64,000 nt of DNA from Oceanobacter sp045430275 (lineage in GTDB: Bacteria > Pseudomonadota > Gammaproteobacteria > Pseudomonadales > Oceanobacteraceae), in assembly GCA_045430275.1 (NCBI GenBank), contig JAILXU010000001.1, forward strand, positions 186,001 to 250,000, in the 5' to 3' direction. The position numbers and the translations under genes were made by a program. Of the stretch, positions 18,595 to 27,847 are shown in pieces (within the stretch, counting starts at the first letter, position 1; each line of letters begins with the position of its first letter). The notes under the pieces were generated by a model. That model was not told where the DNA came from and ran no database searches. It was given only the letters and a program-made list of their open reading frames with translations.

Positions 18595-19416
18595 ATGAAT
18601 GAATCCCTGAGGCGGCGCTATGCCGCCATTGTTGAATACAACGGCGCTGACTTTCATGGTTGGCAGAAGCAAAAACACCACGATGAGCCGACGGTTCAGG
18701 CTGCTCTTGAAGCAGCCATTTCCAAAGTTGCCAATCAACCTGTCGAGATTGTATGCGCTGGCCGAACCGATGCCGGGGTTCATGCGACCCGCCAGGTTAT
18801 TCACTTTGATACCGATGCCCAGCGCTCTGATTATGGCTGGATTATGGGGATTAATACCAACACTCCGCCTTCCGTGTCTATTCAATGGATACGCGAGGTG
18901 GATGGTGATTTCCATGCCCGGTTCAAGGCTCAGGCTCGTTGTTATCGTTATCTGATTAATAACTCCCGCTTTCGCCAGGCCTTGCAGCATGACCAGTTAA
19001 CCTGGTGGAAATACGATCTGGATGTCGAGAAAATGCAGGAGGCGGCGGATATCTTGCTTGGTGAGCATGATTTTTCTGCTTTTCGGGCGAAAGATTGCCA
19101 AGCCAAAAGCCCGATCAAAACCATGCATCGTATTCAGGTTCGTCGTTGGGGGAAACTGGTGATGGTGGAATTGGAATCCAGTGCATTTCTCTACCATATG
19201 GTTCGAAATATTATGGGTGTCCTTATTCCAATAGGTGAGGGCAATCAGCCGGTTGAGTGGATGCAGGAAGTGCTGGATAGCCGTGCTCGTTCAGCAGCCG
19301 GTGTGACGGCTCCTGGAGATGGCTTGCATTTTGTCGGTGTACGTTTCCCTGAACAATTCGATATCCCGTCCCAGCCATATGGGCCTCTGTTGCTTGAGCC
19401 GGTTCTTGGCCAGTAA
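18595..19416 (+). CDS. truA: tRNA pseudouridine(38-40) synthase
   Basis: A 273-residue pseudouridine synthase acting on positions 38-40 of the tRNA anticodon stem. The catalytic Asp59 lies in AGRTDAGVHA; YNGADFHGWQ at the start and SSAFLYHMVRNIMGVLIPIGEG near the C-terminus are family landmarks. It begins 3 bases after the fimV stop, so translation is probably coupled. fimV-truA-trpF is the order known from Pseudomonas. Confidence 0.96.
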   Translation: MNESLRRRYAAIVEYNGADFHGWQKQKHHDEPTVQAALEAAISKVANQPVEIVCAGRTDAGVHATRQVIHFDTDAQRSDYGWIMGINTNTPPSVSIQWIREVDGDFHARFKAQARCYRYLINNSRFRQALQHDQLTWWKYDLDVEKMQEAADILLGEHDFSAFRAKDCQAKSPIKTMHRIQVRRWGKLVMVELESSAFLYHMVRNIMGVLIPIGEGNQPVEWMQEVLDSRARSAAGVTAPGDGLHFVGVRFPEQFDIPSQPYGPLLLEPVLGQ

Positions 19417-19431
19417 CCCATCATATTGTCA

Positions 19432-19462
19432 AAGCCAGCGGGTTGAATGATCAGGCTGGCTT
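19432..19462 (+). terminator. possible terminator between truA and trpF
   Basis: AAGCCAGC and GCTGGCTT form an 8-bp stem around a 15-base loop, followed by ACTTCTGTTT. The lack of a clean T tract makes full termination doubtful. Confidence 0.4.
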
Positions 19463-19504
19463 ACTTCTGTTTATCCTCCCGACTATTTTCCAAAGGTTAC
19501 TCCC

Positions 19505-20140
19505 ATGCAAGCGTTGGCTCAGTATCGGACTCGCATCAAAATTTGTGGCTTGACTCGAAATGAAGATGTGGATGCCGCAGTCAGACTGGGCGCGGATGCT
19601 CTTGGCTTTGTTTTTTATCCCCCCAGCCCTCGTGCTGTCAATCTGGAGCAGGCTCAGGCGCTAACCGCCAGAGTACCTGCGTTTGTGACGGTAACAGCCC
19701 TGTTTGTGAATCCCACTGTTGAGGAAGTGCAAAGCGTTCTGGATGGCGCTAGAATTGACTTATTACAATTCCACGGTGACGAGGACGATGGTTTCTGCCG
19801 TCAGTTTCAAAAACCCTACATCAAGGCCATTCGTGTCCGGCAAGCGTCGGATATGGTGGAGGCGTGCGTGCGCTTCCCAGGTGCCTTGTCTCTTCTGTTA
19901 GACAGTTACAAGCCAGGTATCCCTGGCGGAACCGGTGAGACGTTTGACTGGTCACTGGTTCCAACCAACCTGAACAAACCCATTATTCTTGCTGGTGGCC
20001 TTGAATCGGCCAATGTTGCGGATGCGATTCGCTTGCTCAAACCGTTTGCTGTTGATGTCAGCGGCGGTGTTGAGATGGCCAAGGGCATTAAAGATGCCAG
20101 CAAGATCGAAGCCTTTATTCGAGAGGTGTACTGTGGCTGA
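19505..20140 (+). CDS. trpF: phosphoribosylanthranilate isomerase
   Basis: A 211-residue TIM-barrel enzyme for the third step of tryptophan synthesis. RIKICGLTRNEDVDAA holds the general-base Cys, GADALGFVFYPPSPRAV and LLDSYKPGIPGGTGETFDW (with the general-acid Asp) follow, and AGGLESANVADAI and VDVSGGVEMAKGIKD bind phosphate. It is monofunctional, not fused to TrpC. Its last 8 bases overlap the trpB GTG start. Confidence 0.96.
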   Translation: MQALAQYRTRIKICGLTRNEDVDAAVRLGADALGFVFYPPSPRAVNLEQAQALTARVPAFVTVTALFVNPTVEEVQSVLDGARIDLLQFHGDEDDGFCRQFQKPYIKAIRVRQASDMVEACVRFPGALSLLLDSYKPGIPGGTGETFDWSLVPTNLNKPIILAGGLESANVADAIRLLKPFAVDVSGGVEMAKGIKDASKIEAFIREVYCG

Positions 20141-21347
20141 TAACAGCACGATTGATATGACGTTACCGGATGAACGTGGCCATTTTGGTATTTTTGGCGG
20201 ACGCTTTGTTTCTGAAACACTGACTCATGCTCTGGATGAACTACAGAGTACGTATACACAATTGCGAGAAGACCCGGATTTCCAGAAAGCATTTGATGAC
20301 GATCTGGCCCACTACGTGGGGCGTCCGTCACCGCTGTATTTTGCTGAACGCCTGACCAGTCATTGCGGTGGTGCCAAAATCTATCTCAAGCGAGAAGACT
20401 TGAACCATACTGGTGCTCACAAGATTAATAACACCATTGGTCAGGCCCTGCTTGCTCGTTTTATGGGTAAGAAAAAGGTGATCGCTGAGACCGGAGCTGG
20501 TCAGCATGGCGTGGCATCTGCCACCGTTGCCGCGCGTTTTGGTCTGGAATGTAAGGTTTTCATGGGGTCGACGGATGTTGAACGCCAAAAACTGAATGTT
20601 TACCGCATGAAACTGCTGGGTGCGAGTGTTGAGTCGGTTGAGTCGGGCACAAAAACCCTGAAAGATGCGATGAACGAAGCCATGCGCCATTGGGTTACGC
20701 ACGTTGATGACACGTTCTACATCATTGGTACGGCGGCAGGGCCTCACCCTTATCCGATGCTGGTGCGTGATTTCCAGAGCGTGATTGGCCGTGAAACCCA
20801 GCGTCAATGTGAAGAGCAGTTGGGCCGTCAACCTGATGCTCTGGTGGCGTGTGTGGGCGGTGGCTCCAATGCCATTGGTATGTTTTACCCTTATATCAGC
20901 AAGACAGATGTTGCCTTGTACGGCGTTGAGGCCGGTGGACTGGGTCTTGATGGTGATCAGCACGCTGCGCCCTTGAGCAAAGGACGTCCAGGTGTTTTGC
21001 ATGGCAACCGTACTTATCTGATGGAAGATGAGAATGGCCAGATCATGGGCACTCATTCGATCTCTGCCGGTCTGGATTATCCTGGTGTTGGGCCAGAGCA
21101 CGCCTGGTTGAAAGATATTGATCGTGCCCAATACGTTGCCGCAACCGATGACGAGGCCATGGATGCCTTCCGTAAGCTGACCTTGCTGGAAGGCATTATG
21201 CCAGCACTGGAGAGTTCTCATGCCGTGGCCCACGGGATGAAGCTTGCAGCATCCATGAGCAAAGATGACGTGATCGTGGTGAATCTTTCCGGTCGGGGAG
21301 ATAAGGATATTCATACGGTAGCCGCGCTGGATGGCGTCACTGCCTGA
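20133..21347 (+). CDS. trpB: tryptophan synthase beta subunit
   Basis: A 404-residue PLP enzyme that joins indole and serine. I chose GTG 20133 (MADNSTIDMTLPDERGHFG) because AGAGG sits 6 bases upstream and the length is right; a 48-codon extension to 19989 only re-reads trpF, and ATG 20157 has no ribosome site. The PLP Lys97 is in NHTGAHKINN, the phosphate cradle is CVGGGSNAIGMF, and the catalytic Glu is in KVIAETGAGQHG. trpF-trpB overlap indicates coupling. Confidence 0.96.
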   Translation: MADNSTIDMTLPDERGHFGIFGGRFVSETLTHALDELQSTYTQLREDPDFQKAFDDDLAHYVGRPSPLYFAERLTSHCGGAKIYLKREDLNHTGAHKINNTIGQALLARFMGKKKVIAETGAGQHGVASATVAARFGLECKVFMGSTDVERQKLNVYRMKLLGASVESVESGTKTLKDAMNEAMRHWVTHVDDTFYIIGTAAGPHPYPMLVRDFQSVIGRETQRQCEEQLGRQPDALVACVGGGSNAIGMFYPYISKTDVALYGVEAGGLGLDGDQHAAPLSKGRPGVLHGNRTYLMEDENGQIMGTHSISAGLDYPGVGPEHAWLKDIDRAQYVAATDDEAMDAFRKLTLLEGIMPALESSHAVAHGMKLAASMSKDDVIVVNLSGRGDKDIHTVAALDGVTA

Positions 21348-21404
21348 ATTGGGTTTACTTTTCTGGCCTGACCTCTGGTTGGGCCACGACAGGATTGATA
21401 CAAG

Positions 21405-22208
21405 ATGACACGTATACAAACACAATTGACGGCTCTGAAAGAGCAGTCACGTTCTGCCTTGATCCCTTATATCACCGCAGGAGATCCGGCTCCCCAGACA
21501 ACTGTGCCCATGATGCATGCACTGGTTGAAGCAGGTGCTGATCTGATTGAAGTGGGGGTGCCTTTTTCAGACCCGATGGCCGATGGTCCAACCATTCAGT
21601 TGGCATGTGAGCGGGCTTTGAAGCACAACACATCGTTACGCGATGTATTGGCGATGGTTCGGGAGTTTCGTCAGCAGGATAACCAGACTCCGGTTGTGCT
21701 GATGGGGTATTTAAACCCTGTAGAAGCCATGGGTTATGAAACGTTCGTTACTGAAGCCGTGGCAGCGGGTGTTGATGGTGTTCTGATGGTGGATTTGCCA
21801 CCAGAAGAAGCCAGCGATGTTGACAGTATTTTCAAGCAGGCAGGTCTGGATATGATCTACCTGATTGCACCGACGACAACGGATGAGCGCATCGAAGCCA
21901 TTGGCAATGCGGGCAGCGGTTACGTGTATTACGTCTCCCTGAAGGGTGTGACAGGCTCCAAAGCACTGGATGTGGATGACGTAGCGCGCAATCTGGAGCG
22001 CATTCGTCAGCACGTTTCGATTCCGGTTGGTGTTGGCTTTGGTATTCAGGATGGCCAGACCGCTGCCGCTGTTGCTGACATTGCTGATGGTGTGATTGTC
22101 GGCAGTGCTATTGTGAATCGGATTGCAGCCAATGCCGATAATCCGGCAGAAGCACGTCGTCAGGTGACGGAGCTGGTGGCCGACATGCGTACGGCGATGG
22201 ACGCCTGA
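21405..22208 (+). CDS. trpA: tryptophan synthase alpha subunit
   Basis: A 267-residue TIM barrel cleaving indole-3-glycerol phosphate to indole for TrpB. The catalytic Glu and Asp are in LIEVGVPFSDPMADGPTIQ; the flexible loop is LPPEEASD and the phosphate site is GFGIQDGQ and VIVGSAIV. It lies 57 bases after trpB. folC follows after 13 bases; accD, which separates trp genes from folC in many relatives, is absent here. Confidence 0.96.
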   Translation: MTRIQTQLTALKEQSRSALIPYITAGDPAPQTTVPMMHALVEAGADLIEVGVPFSDPMADGPTIQLACERALKHNTSLRDVLAMVREFRQQDNQTPVVLMGYLNPVEAMGYETFVTEAVAAGVDGVLMVDLPPEEASDVDSIFKQAGLDMIYLIAPTTTDERIEAIGNAGSGYVYYVSLKGVTGSKALDVDDVARNLERIRQHVSIPVGVGFGIQDGQTAAAVADIADGVIVGSAIVNRIAANADNPAEARRQVTELVADMRTAMDA

Positions 22209-22221
22209 GGAGATAATCTGA

Positions 22222-23535
22222 ATGACATTGGCAGATAAGCCGGGAACGGTTACACGCTGGCTTGAACACCTTGAATCGTTACATGCCGCTGATATTGAAC
22301 TGGGGCTGGAGCGCGTCAGGAAAGTTGCTCTGTCGCTTGATTGCTTGCGTCCGGCACCCTTTGTGGTGCTGATTGCTGGCACCAATGGCAAAGGCACAAC
22401 AACAGCCTGGCTATCTGCCTTGTTACAGCGTCAAGGGTTGCGTGTCGGGTGTTATAACTCTCCGCATATACAACGCTATAACGAACGTGTCAGTGTCAAT
22501 GGTGTGGACATTACGGATGCAGACTTGTGTCGGTCTTTCGCCCTGGTGGAAGAGGCGCGAGGTGATACACCGCTGACGTACTTTGAGTTTGGAACCCTGG
22601 CGGCATTGAGCTGGTTAAAAACGCAGCCTCTGGATGTCTGTATTCTTGAAATCGGCTTGGGCGGGCGACTGGACGCGGTGAATATCGCTGAGGCCGACTT
22701 GTGCATCGTCACCAGTGTTGGCCTGGATCATCAGTCCTGGCTGGGGGATTCACGGGAGGCCATCGCCGGTGAAAAATACGCGATTGCACGTCAGGGCGTC
22801 TGTCTGGTGTCTGGAGAACCTGAGCCTCCGGCCAATGCCCGACAGGTGGTTGCTGAGCGAGGGGGAATCTGGGTTGGACGTGGGGAGCAGTTTGATGTGC
22901 AGGAAGATACGGCGGCCTCGGTTTGCCATGTGTCTTTCCGACCTGAGGTCGCATCGGATATTACCATGCACTGGCAATTACCATTGGGAGCCATTCCAAC
23001 GCCCAACATTGCAACCGGGTTGCAAGCCCTGGCATTGATGGATCACCTGCTCCCGGAGCAAAGTGTTGCTCGAACACTGGACAAGCTCTCGGTTCGAGGA
23101 AGAATGCAGTCGTGGGAGTCTGTGACAGAGGGTTCTGATGAGCCATTAACCGTCACACTGGACGTTGCTCATAATCCTCAGGCTGCGACGTATCTGGCTC
23201 AGCGTATGGGGCGTGTGGATGGTATTGTCCTGGCGATGCTGGAAGACAAGTCACCGGCAGATGTGCTGAGAGCCTTGCCCAAACGGAATCGCGTGATTGC
23301 TGCAGGCTTGTCGTGTGCTCGCGGTTTGTCGGCTGTTGAGCTGGAAGAGCATCTGCAGCAAGGAATGACAGAGCCGTTTGAGGTATTGCAGGCAGACACG
23401 GTATCGGATGGCATTCAGTTGGTGCAGTCCATTGCAACAGCCGGAGAGCACTGGTTGATTGTTGGTTCTTTCTTTACAGTAGAAGCCGCGCTTAATGTGA
23501 TAGAGGCTGATCATTCGGAATGGAAAAGCATCTGA
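22222..23535 (+). CDS. folC: folylpolyglutamate synthase / dihydrofolate synthase
   Basis: A 437-residue Mur-ligase-family enzyme that adds glutamate to dihydropteroate and tetrahydrofolate. The P-loop IAGTNGKGTTTAWL lies at about 50-63, followed by NSPHIQRYNERVSVNG, and EIGLGGRLDAVNIAEADLCIVTSVGLDHQ (metal and Mur signature). The C-terminal glutamate-ligase domain has LDVAHNPQAATYLAQ. GGAG precedes the ATG. It overlaps the SPOR-domain gene by 16 bases. Confidence 0.95.
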   Translation: MTLADKPGTVTRWLEHLESLHAADIELGLERVRKVALSLDCLRPAPFVVLIAGTNGKGTTTAWLSALLQRQGLRVGCYNSPHIQRYNERVSVNGVDITDADLCRSFALVEEARGDTPLTYFEFGTLAALSWLKTQPLDVCILEIGLGGRLDAVNIAEADLCIVTSVGLDHQSWLGDSREAIAGEKYAIARQGVCLVSGEPEPPANARQVVAERGGIWVGRGEQFDVQEDTAASVCHVSFRPEVASDITMHWQLPLGAIPTPNIATGLQALALMDHLLPEQSVARTLDKLSVRGRMQSWESVTEGSDEPLTVTLDVAHNPQAATYLAQRMGRVDGIVLAMLEDKSPADVLRALPKRNRVIAAGLSCARGLSAVELEEHLQQGMTEPFEVLQADTVSDGIQLVQSIATAGEHWLIVGSFFTVEAALNVIEADHSEWKSI

Positions 23536-24173
23536 AAAAACGGATCGTCGGGGCGGTCGTGACTGTGATGGCGGTTGCGATTACCCTGCCGGTTATTATT
23601 GATGGCTCTCGTCAGCGTTTGACGCTGGATGAGGACATACCACCCATGCCGCCGATGCCGGAGTGGGCCGAAGTCGAGAACCAGAAACGCATCCGTATTG
23701 ATCTGGAAAAACTGGCCAGTGGTGATGCCGCCAATCATTTGCAGCCACCGCCGATGGATACCAGTCCAGCGGATGATCCGGTGCCGCAGAAGGTAATTGC
23801 AGCCCCTGTTCCTGCTCCGGTCAAAACACCTGTGCCGCAGGTTGTATCCAAAACACCGCCTGCTGCTGTGACCAAACCGGCGGTACCGCCCAAGCCGGAT
23901 TTTTCCAATGTACCGCAATTGGATGACAACGACTTGCCATACGCCTGGGTCGTCCAGCTTGGCGCTTTTGCGAATGATGTGAACGCCCGTGAATTTCGGG
24001 ACTCCTTGCGTCAACAAGGTTTTAAAGCGTATACCAATACCCAGATTGATGGTCTGACACGGGTGTACGCGGGGCCTGAACTGAAGCGGGATGAGGCTGA
24101 ATCCCTGCGCCAGCGCCTGGTGCTGCTGCTGGATAATGACAACCTGCCGATCAAGCGTTATCGGGCGCGGTAG
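23520..24173 (+). CDS. dedD: SPOR-domain cell-division protein (DedD-like)
   Basis: A 217-residue single-pass membrane protein: short basic cytoplasmic start (MEKHLKKRIVG), membrane helix about 10-24 (AVVTVMAVAITLPVII), a long Pro/Ala-rich periplasmic linker, and a C-terminal SPOR domain (about 138-212, YAWVVQLGAFANDVNAREF) that binds denuded septal peptidoglycan. Location between folC and cvpA matches DedD in Pseudomonas and E. coli. The start overlaps folC, so translation is probably coupled. Confidence 0.9.
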   Translation: MEKHLKKRIVGAVVTVMAVAITLPVIIDGSRQRLTLDEDIPPMPPMPEWAEVENQKRIRIDLEKLASGDAANHLQPPPMDTSPADDPVPQKVIAAPVPAPVKTPVPQVVSKTPPAAVTKPAVPPKPDFSNVPQLDDNDLPYAWVVQLGAFANDVNAREFRDSLRQQGFKAYTNTQIDGLTRVYAGPELKRDEAESLRQRLVLLLDNDNLPIKRYRAR

Positions 24174-24254
24174 TTGAGCTGATTCCATGAGTTGCTAGCA
24201 GCAAAGACAAAACCTATACTGCGCGTTTTGCTGTTTCCTCTCGGAGTTGGTTCC

Positions 24255-24749
24255 ATGGCAGTTGTTGATTGGGTAATCCTCGGGGTTCTGGCCGTGTCCG
24301 GGCTCATCAGCTTGCAGCGAGGATTTGTTCGTGAAGCATTGTCGTTGGCAGTTTGGGCTGGTGCGTTCATTCTGGCGCGCATGTTCAGTGGCAATCTTGC
24401 TACCCTGCTGGAAGAACAGATTGCAACCGACTCCGTTCGATGGATGGCTGCCTTTGTCATCCTGTTTTTAGGCACCGTTGTTATCGGTTCCATGGTGACT
24501 CATCTGATCGTTGAATTTGTCCGTATGACTGGCCTGAGCGGAACTGACCGGCTTTTAGGCATGATTTTCGGAGCGTTCCGGGGCGTTATTGTTCTGGTCG
24601 CTCTGGTCTACGGCGCGCAGTTTACCATGTTGCCCCAGGATGCCTGGTGGCAGGAATCTCAAATCATTCCTCATCTGGAAGTGCTTGCAGACTGGGCCAG
24701 AAAAACCTTGCCCGGCGCTGCAGATCAGGTGATGTCTTTTTCCAAATAA
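24255..24749 (+). CDS. cvpA: CvpA family membrane protein
   Basis: 164 residues from ATG 24255 (MAVVDWVILGVLAVSGLISLQRGFVREALSL), chosen because CGGAG lies just upstream and this is the family start; a 21-codon extension to 24192 lacks support. Four hydrophobic helices are visible. CvpA is needed for colicin V export and envelope stress resistance in E. coli; its biochemical role is unsettled. purF follows 27 bases later, a conserved pairing. Confidence 0.92.
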   Translation: MAVVDWVILGVLAVSGLISLQRGFVREALSLAVWAGAFILARMFSGNLATLLEEQIATDSVRWMAAFVILFLGTVVIGSMVTHLIVEFVRMTGLSGTDRLLGMIFGAFRGVIVLVALVYGAQFTMLPQDAWWQESQIIPHLEVLADWARKTLPGAADQVMSFSK

Positions 24750-24776
24750 CTCGTCAGCTTACGAGGTAGTACGCGC

Positions 24777-26297
24777 ATGTGCGGAATTGTGGGTATCGTT
24801 GCCAAAACCCATGTCAATCAGTCAATTTATGATGCCTTGACTGTATTGCAACATCGTGGACAGGATGCCGCTGGTATTGTCACCAGCGATCATGGAAAGT
24901 TTTTCCTGCGTAAGGACAATGGTCTGGTTGGCGATGTATTTCGTACCCGACACATGCGGAGGCTGGTCGGGAAAATGGGGATCGGTCATGTCCGCTACCC
25001 AACGGCGGGCAGTTCCAGTTCGGCTGAAGCCCAGCCTTTTTATGTGAACTCGCCGTATGGGATTACCTTGGCTCACAACGGTAATCTGACCAATACCGTT
25101 GAGTTGAGCCAGGACATCTACCGGGAAGATTTGCGTCATATCAACACCACTTCCGACTCGGAAGTGTTGCTGAATATCTTCGCCCATGAGCTGCAGGAGC
25201 AGAAACAGCTCAAGCCATCGCCAGAAATGATCTTCAAGGCGATTGAGCATGTTCACAAGCGTATTCGTGGTGGCTATGCCGTTGTTTCCATGATTTGTGG
25301 CTATGGCATTGTGGCGTTCCGTGACCCGCATGGTATTCGCCCTGTGGTCTTTGGGAAGCGCACGACGGATCAGGGTGACGAGTACATGATCGCATCCGAG
25401 TCGGTTGCTCTGGATGCCCTTGGTTTTACACTGGAGCGTGATTTGGCCCCAGGTGAGGCTTTGGTGATCACGGAAGAAGGTGAGATCTTCACCCAGCAGT
25501 GCGCCGAGCAGACTCGTCTGACTCCGTGCCTGTTTGAGCAAGTCTATTTTGCACGTCCTGACTCCATCATTGATGGCATCGCGGTTTATAAAGCCCGTTT
25601 GCGGATGGGTGAAAAACTGGCCGAAAAAATCTTGCGTGAATGGCAGAACCACGACATTGATGTGGTGATCCCAATCCCGGATACCAGTCGTACTTCAGCG
25701 TTGGAACTGGCGAATCGCCTGGGCGTGAAGTACCGCGAAGGCTTCATGAAAAACCGCTACATTGGCCGGACATTCATCATGCCGGGCCAGCAACAGCGCA
25801 AGAAGTCGGTTCGTCAGAAGCTGAATGCACTGGATCTGGAATTTCGTGGCAAAAATGTGTTGTTGGTGGATGACTCCATTGTTCGGGGCACCACGTGTGA
25901 GCAGATTATCCAGATGGCCCGTGATGCCGGTGCTAACAACGTGTACTTCGCATCGGCTGCTCCGGCAGTTCGGTATCCGAATGTGTATGGCATCGACATG
26001 CCTGTCAAAGAAGACTTTATTGCACACGATCGCACGACAGAAGAGATTGCCGAAGCGATCGGTGCTGACAAGCTGATTTATCAGGATCTTGAAGATCTTC
26101 AGGCTGCTTGTCTGGAAGGCAGCAAGACGACAGCAACCAGCTTCGACAGCTCCGTCTTTGATGGTCAGTACGTGACCGGAGATGTTGATGAGGGCTATTT
26201 CACCCGATTGTCCACATTGAGAGGCAACAGTGCCAATGCCGCCAATGCTGCTGTCGAAAATGTCGGAATTGATCTACACAATGAAGCAGAGTCCTGA
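24777..26297 (+). CDS. purF: amidophosphoribosyltransferase
   Basis: A 506-residue enzyme for the first committed purine step, making phosphoribosylamine from PRPP and glutamine. The N-terminal Ntn amidotransferase starts MCGIVGIV with the nucleophile Cys2 exposed after Met removal; GIGHVRYPTAGSSSSAEAQPF and the glutamine site follow. The C-terminal PRTase has the PRPP loop VLLVDDSIVRGTTCEQI (about 360). Start and length match E. coli PurF (505 residues). Confidence 0.97.
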   Translation: MCGIVGIVAKTHVNQSIYDALTVLQHRGQDAAGIVTSDHGKFFLRKDNGLVGDVFRTRHMRRLVGKMGIGHVRYPTAGSSSSAEAQPFYVNSPYGITLAHNGNLTNTVELSQDIYREDLRHINTTSDSEVLLNIFAHELQEQKQLKPSPEMIFKAIEHVHKRIRGGYAVVSMICGYGIVAFRDPHGIRPVVFGKRTTDQGDEYMIASESVALDALGFTLERDLAPGEALVITEEGEIFTQQCAEQTRLTPCLFEQVYFARPDSIIDGIAVYKARLRMGEKLAEKILREWQNHDIDVVIPIPDTSRTSALELANRLGVKYREGFMKNRYIGRTFIMPGQQQRKKSVRQKLNALDLEFRGKNVLLVDDSIVRGTTCEQIIQMARDAGANNVYFASAAPAVRYPNVYGIDMPVKEDFIAHDRTTEEIAEAIGADKLIYQDLEDLQAACLEGSKTTATSFDSSVFDGQYVTGDVDEGYFTRLSTLRGNSANAANAAVENVGIDLHNEAES

Positions 26298-26323
26298 ATG
26301 AATCTGTTTCAAGGTTATTACTG

Positions 26324-27547
26324 ATGAAGAAACCTCTAGCCACTTCCCAGCCATTTGAATCCGAGTTGGAGAATGCCGCTCTGGAGACCTTGGCTGTCAG
26401 GGCTGGCCAGCATCGTAGCCAGTTCAATGAACACGCTGAAGCCATTTATCCAACCAGCAGCTTTATCTTTGCGTCTGCGGCTGAGGCCGCTGCGCGATTT
26501 TCGGGCGATGATGATGGCAATGTCTATTCCCGTTATACCAACCCGACAGTGCAGGGATTTGAAGAGCGTCTGGCAGCGATGGAAGGCGGTGAAGCCTGTG
26601 CGGCCACATCTTCTGGGATGGCTGCTATTTATGCTGTGTGCATGGGGCACCTGAAAAGCGGTGATCACCTCCTTTGCTCTCGCAGTGTGTTTGGCAGCAG
26701 CATCGTTTTGATGGAAAAATTTCTGCGTAAATTTGGCGTGGATGTTGATTACGTTGATCCCATTGACTGTGATGACTGGCGTCAACAGTGTCGCCCTGAA
26801 ACACGCCTGTTTTTTCTGGAGTCGCCTTCCAACCCGATGCTGGAAGTGGCTGACATTGAAGCCTTGTCTGTGATTGCCCGTGACAATCAGGCCTTGCTGG
26901 TGGTGGATAACTGTTTCTGTACTCCCGTTATCCAGCAGCCTTTGTCGCTGGGCGCGGATTTGGTGGTGCATTCCGCGACCAAATACATTGATGGTCAGGG
27001 CCGCTGTCTGGGTGGGGCCATTGTTGGCTCAGCCGAGTTGATCGAGCCTGTGATTGGTGTGCTGCGCTCTGCTGGCCCAACCATGAGTCCGTTCAATGCC
27101 TGGGTGTTCACCAAAGGGCTGGAGACGCTCAGCCTGCGCATGAAAGCCCACAGTGACAATGCCATGGCGCTGGCTCTGTGGCTGGAGCAGCACCCTGCGG
27201 TTGCCAAGGTGAACTTCTGCGGTCTGGACAGTCACCCTCAGCGTGCTTTGATTCAGAAGCAACAATCGCTGCCGGGTGGGGTGTTATCGTTTGAGGTTCA
27301 TGGTGGTCGTGAGGCCGCCTGGTCGGTGGTGGATGCGACTCAAATGATCTCTATTACCGCCAATTTGGGTGATACCAAAACCACCATTACGCACCCAGCC
27401 AGTACGACGCATGGTCGTTTGACTGACGCCGAACGTGACGCTGCCGGGATTTCCCAGGGACTGATGCGCGTCGCGGTGGGTATTGAAAATGTACGCGATA
27501 TTCAACGTGACCTGGCTCTGGGTCTGGATGCACTCGCGGCAAGCTGA
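26324..27547 (+). CDS. metZ: O-succinylhomoserine sulfhydrylase
   Basis: A 407-residue PLP enzyme of the Cys/Met-metabolism family. The PLP Lys220 is in HSATKYIDGQGRCLGG; YSRYTNPTVQGFEERLAAMEG and ATSSGMAAIYAV are cofactor-site segments. The purF-metZ neighbourhood is that of P. aeruginosa metZ, so direct sulfhydrylation to homocysteine is the best call. Cystathionine gamma-synthase is the alternative that sequence alone cannot fully exclude. Confidence 0.9.
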   Translation: MKKPLATSQPFESELENAALETLAVRAGQHRSQFNEHAEAIYPTSSFIFASAAEAAARFSGDDDGNVYSRYTNPTVQGFEERLAAMEGGEACAATSSGMAAIYAVCMGHLKSGDHLLCSRSVFGSSIVLMEKFLRKFGVDVDYVDPIDCDDWRQQCRPETRLFFLESPSNPMLEVADIEALSVIARDNQALLVVDNCFCTPVIQQPLSLGADLVVHSATKYIDGQGRCLGGAIVGSAELIEPVIGVLRSAGPTMSPFNAWVFTKGLETLSLRMKAHSDNAMALALWLEQHPAVAKVNFCGLDSHPQRALIQKQQSLPGGVLSFEVHGGREAAWSVVDATQMISITANLGDTKTTITHPASTTHGRLTDAERDAAGISQGLMRVAVGIENVRDIQRDLALGLDALAAS

Positions 27548-27847
27548 TTTTTCTTTCTTCATGATGGCCTGATACTCATTGGGCCATCGACTTTCTGTTC
27601 TATTGAACGTTTAGGCGTTTCCTCTCTCCATACATGGCGCTGCTCATCCATGACGCTGTTGTTCAGTGACTGGTTTATTGAATTGCGTGGTTTGAACAAG
27701 GGCTTTTGGGTTGGAATATGATACAACCCTGTTCTTGTTAATCTCGGGCCTATCATGATTCCGGGTCATGCCATCCAGAGGGTGGCGTGGCGAAATGGCG
27801 TAGTGTCCCGAATGATCCATACACAGCATTCGCTGGAGATATTCCCC
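27548..27847. other. 300-base intergenic region metZ-moxR
   Basis: Contains a weak metZ terminator hairpin (GATGGCC 27563-27569 with GGCCATC 27582-27588) and a probable promoter for the MoxR operon. No credible gene on either strand; an in-frame 31-codon extension of the MoxR frame begins at 27755 but has no ribosome site. Confidence 0.5.
27692..27722 (+). promoter_or_regulatory. candidate promoter of the MoxR-TgpA operon
   Basis: TTGAAC (27692-27697) and TATGAT (27717-27722, 5/6 match) are 19 bases apart, about 125 bases before the moxR ATG. The spacing is long, so this is a visual candidate only. Confidence 0.33.
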
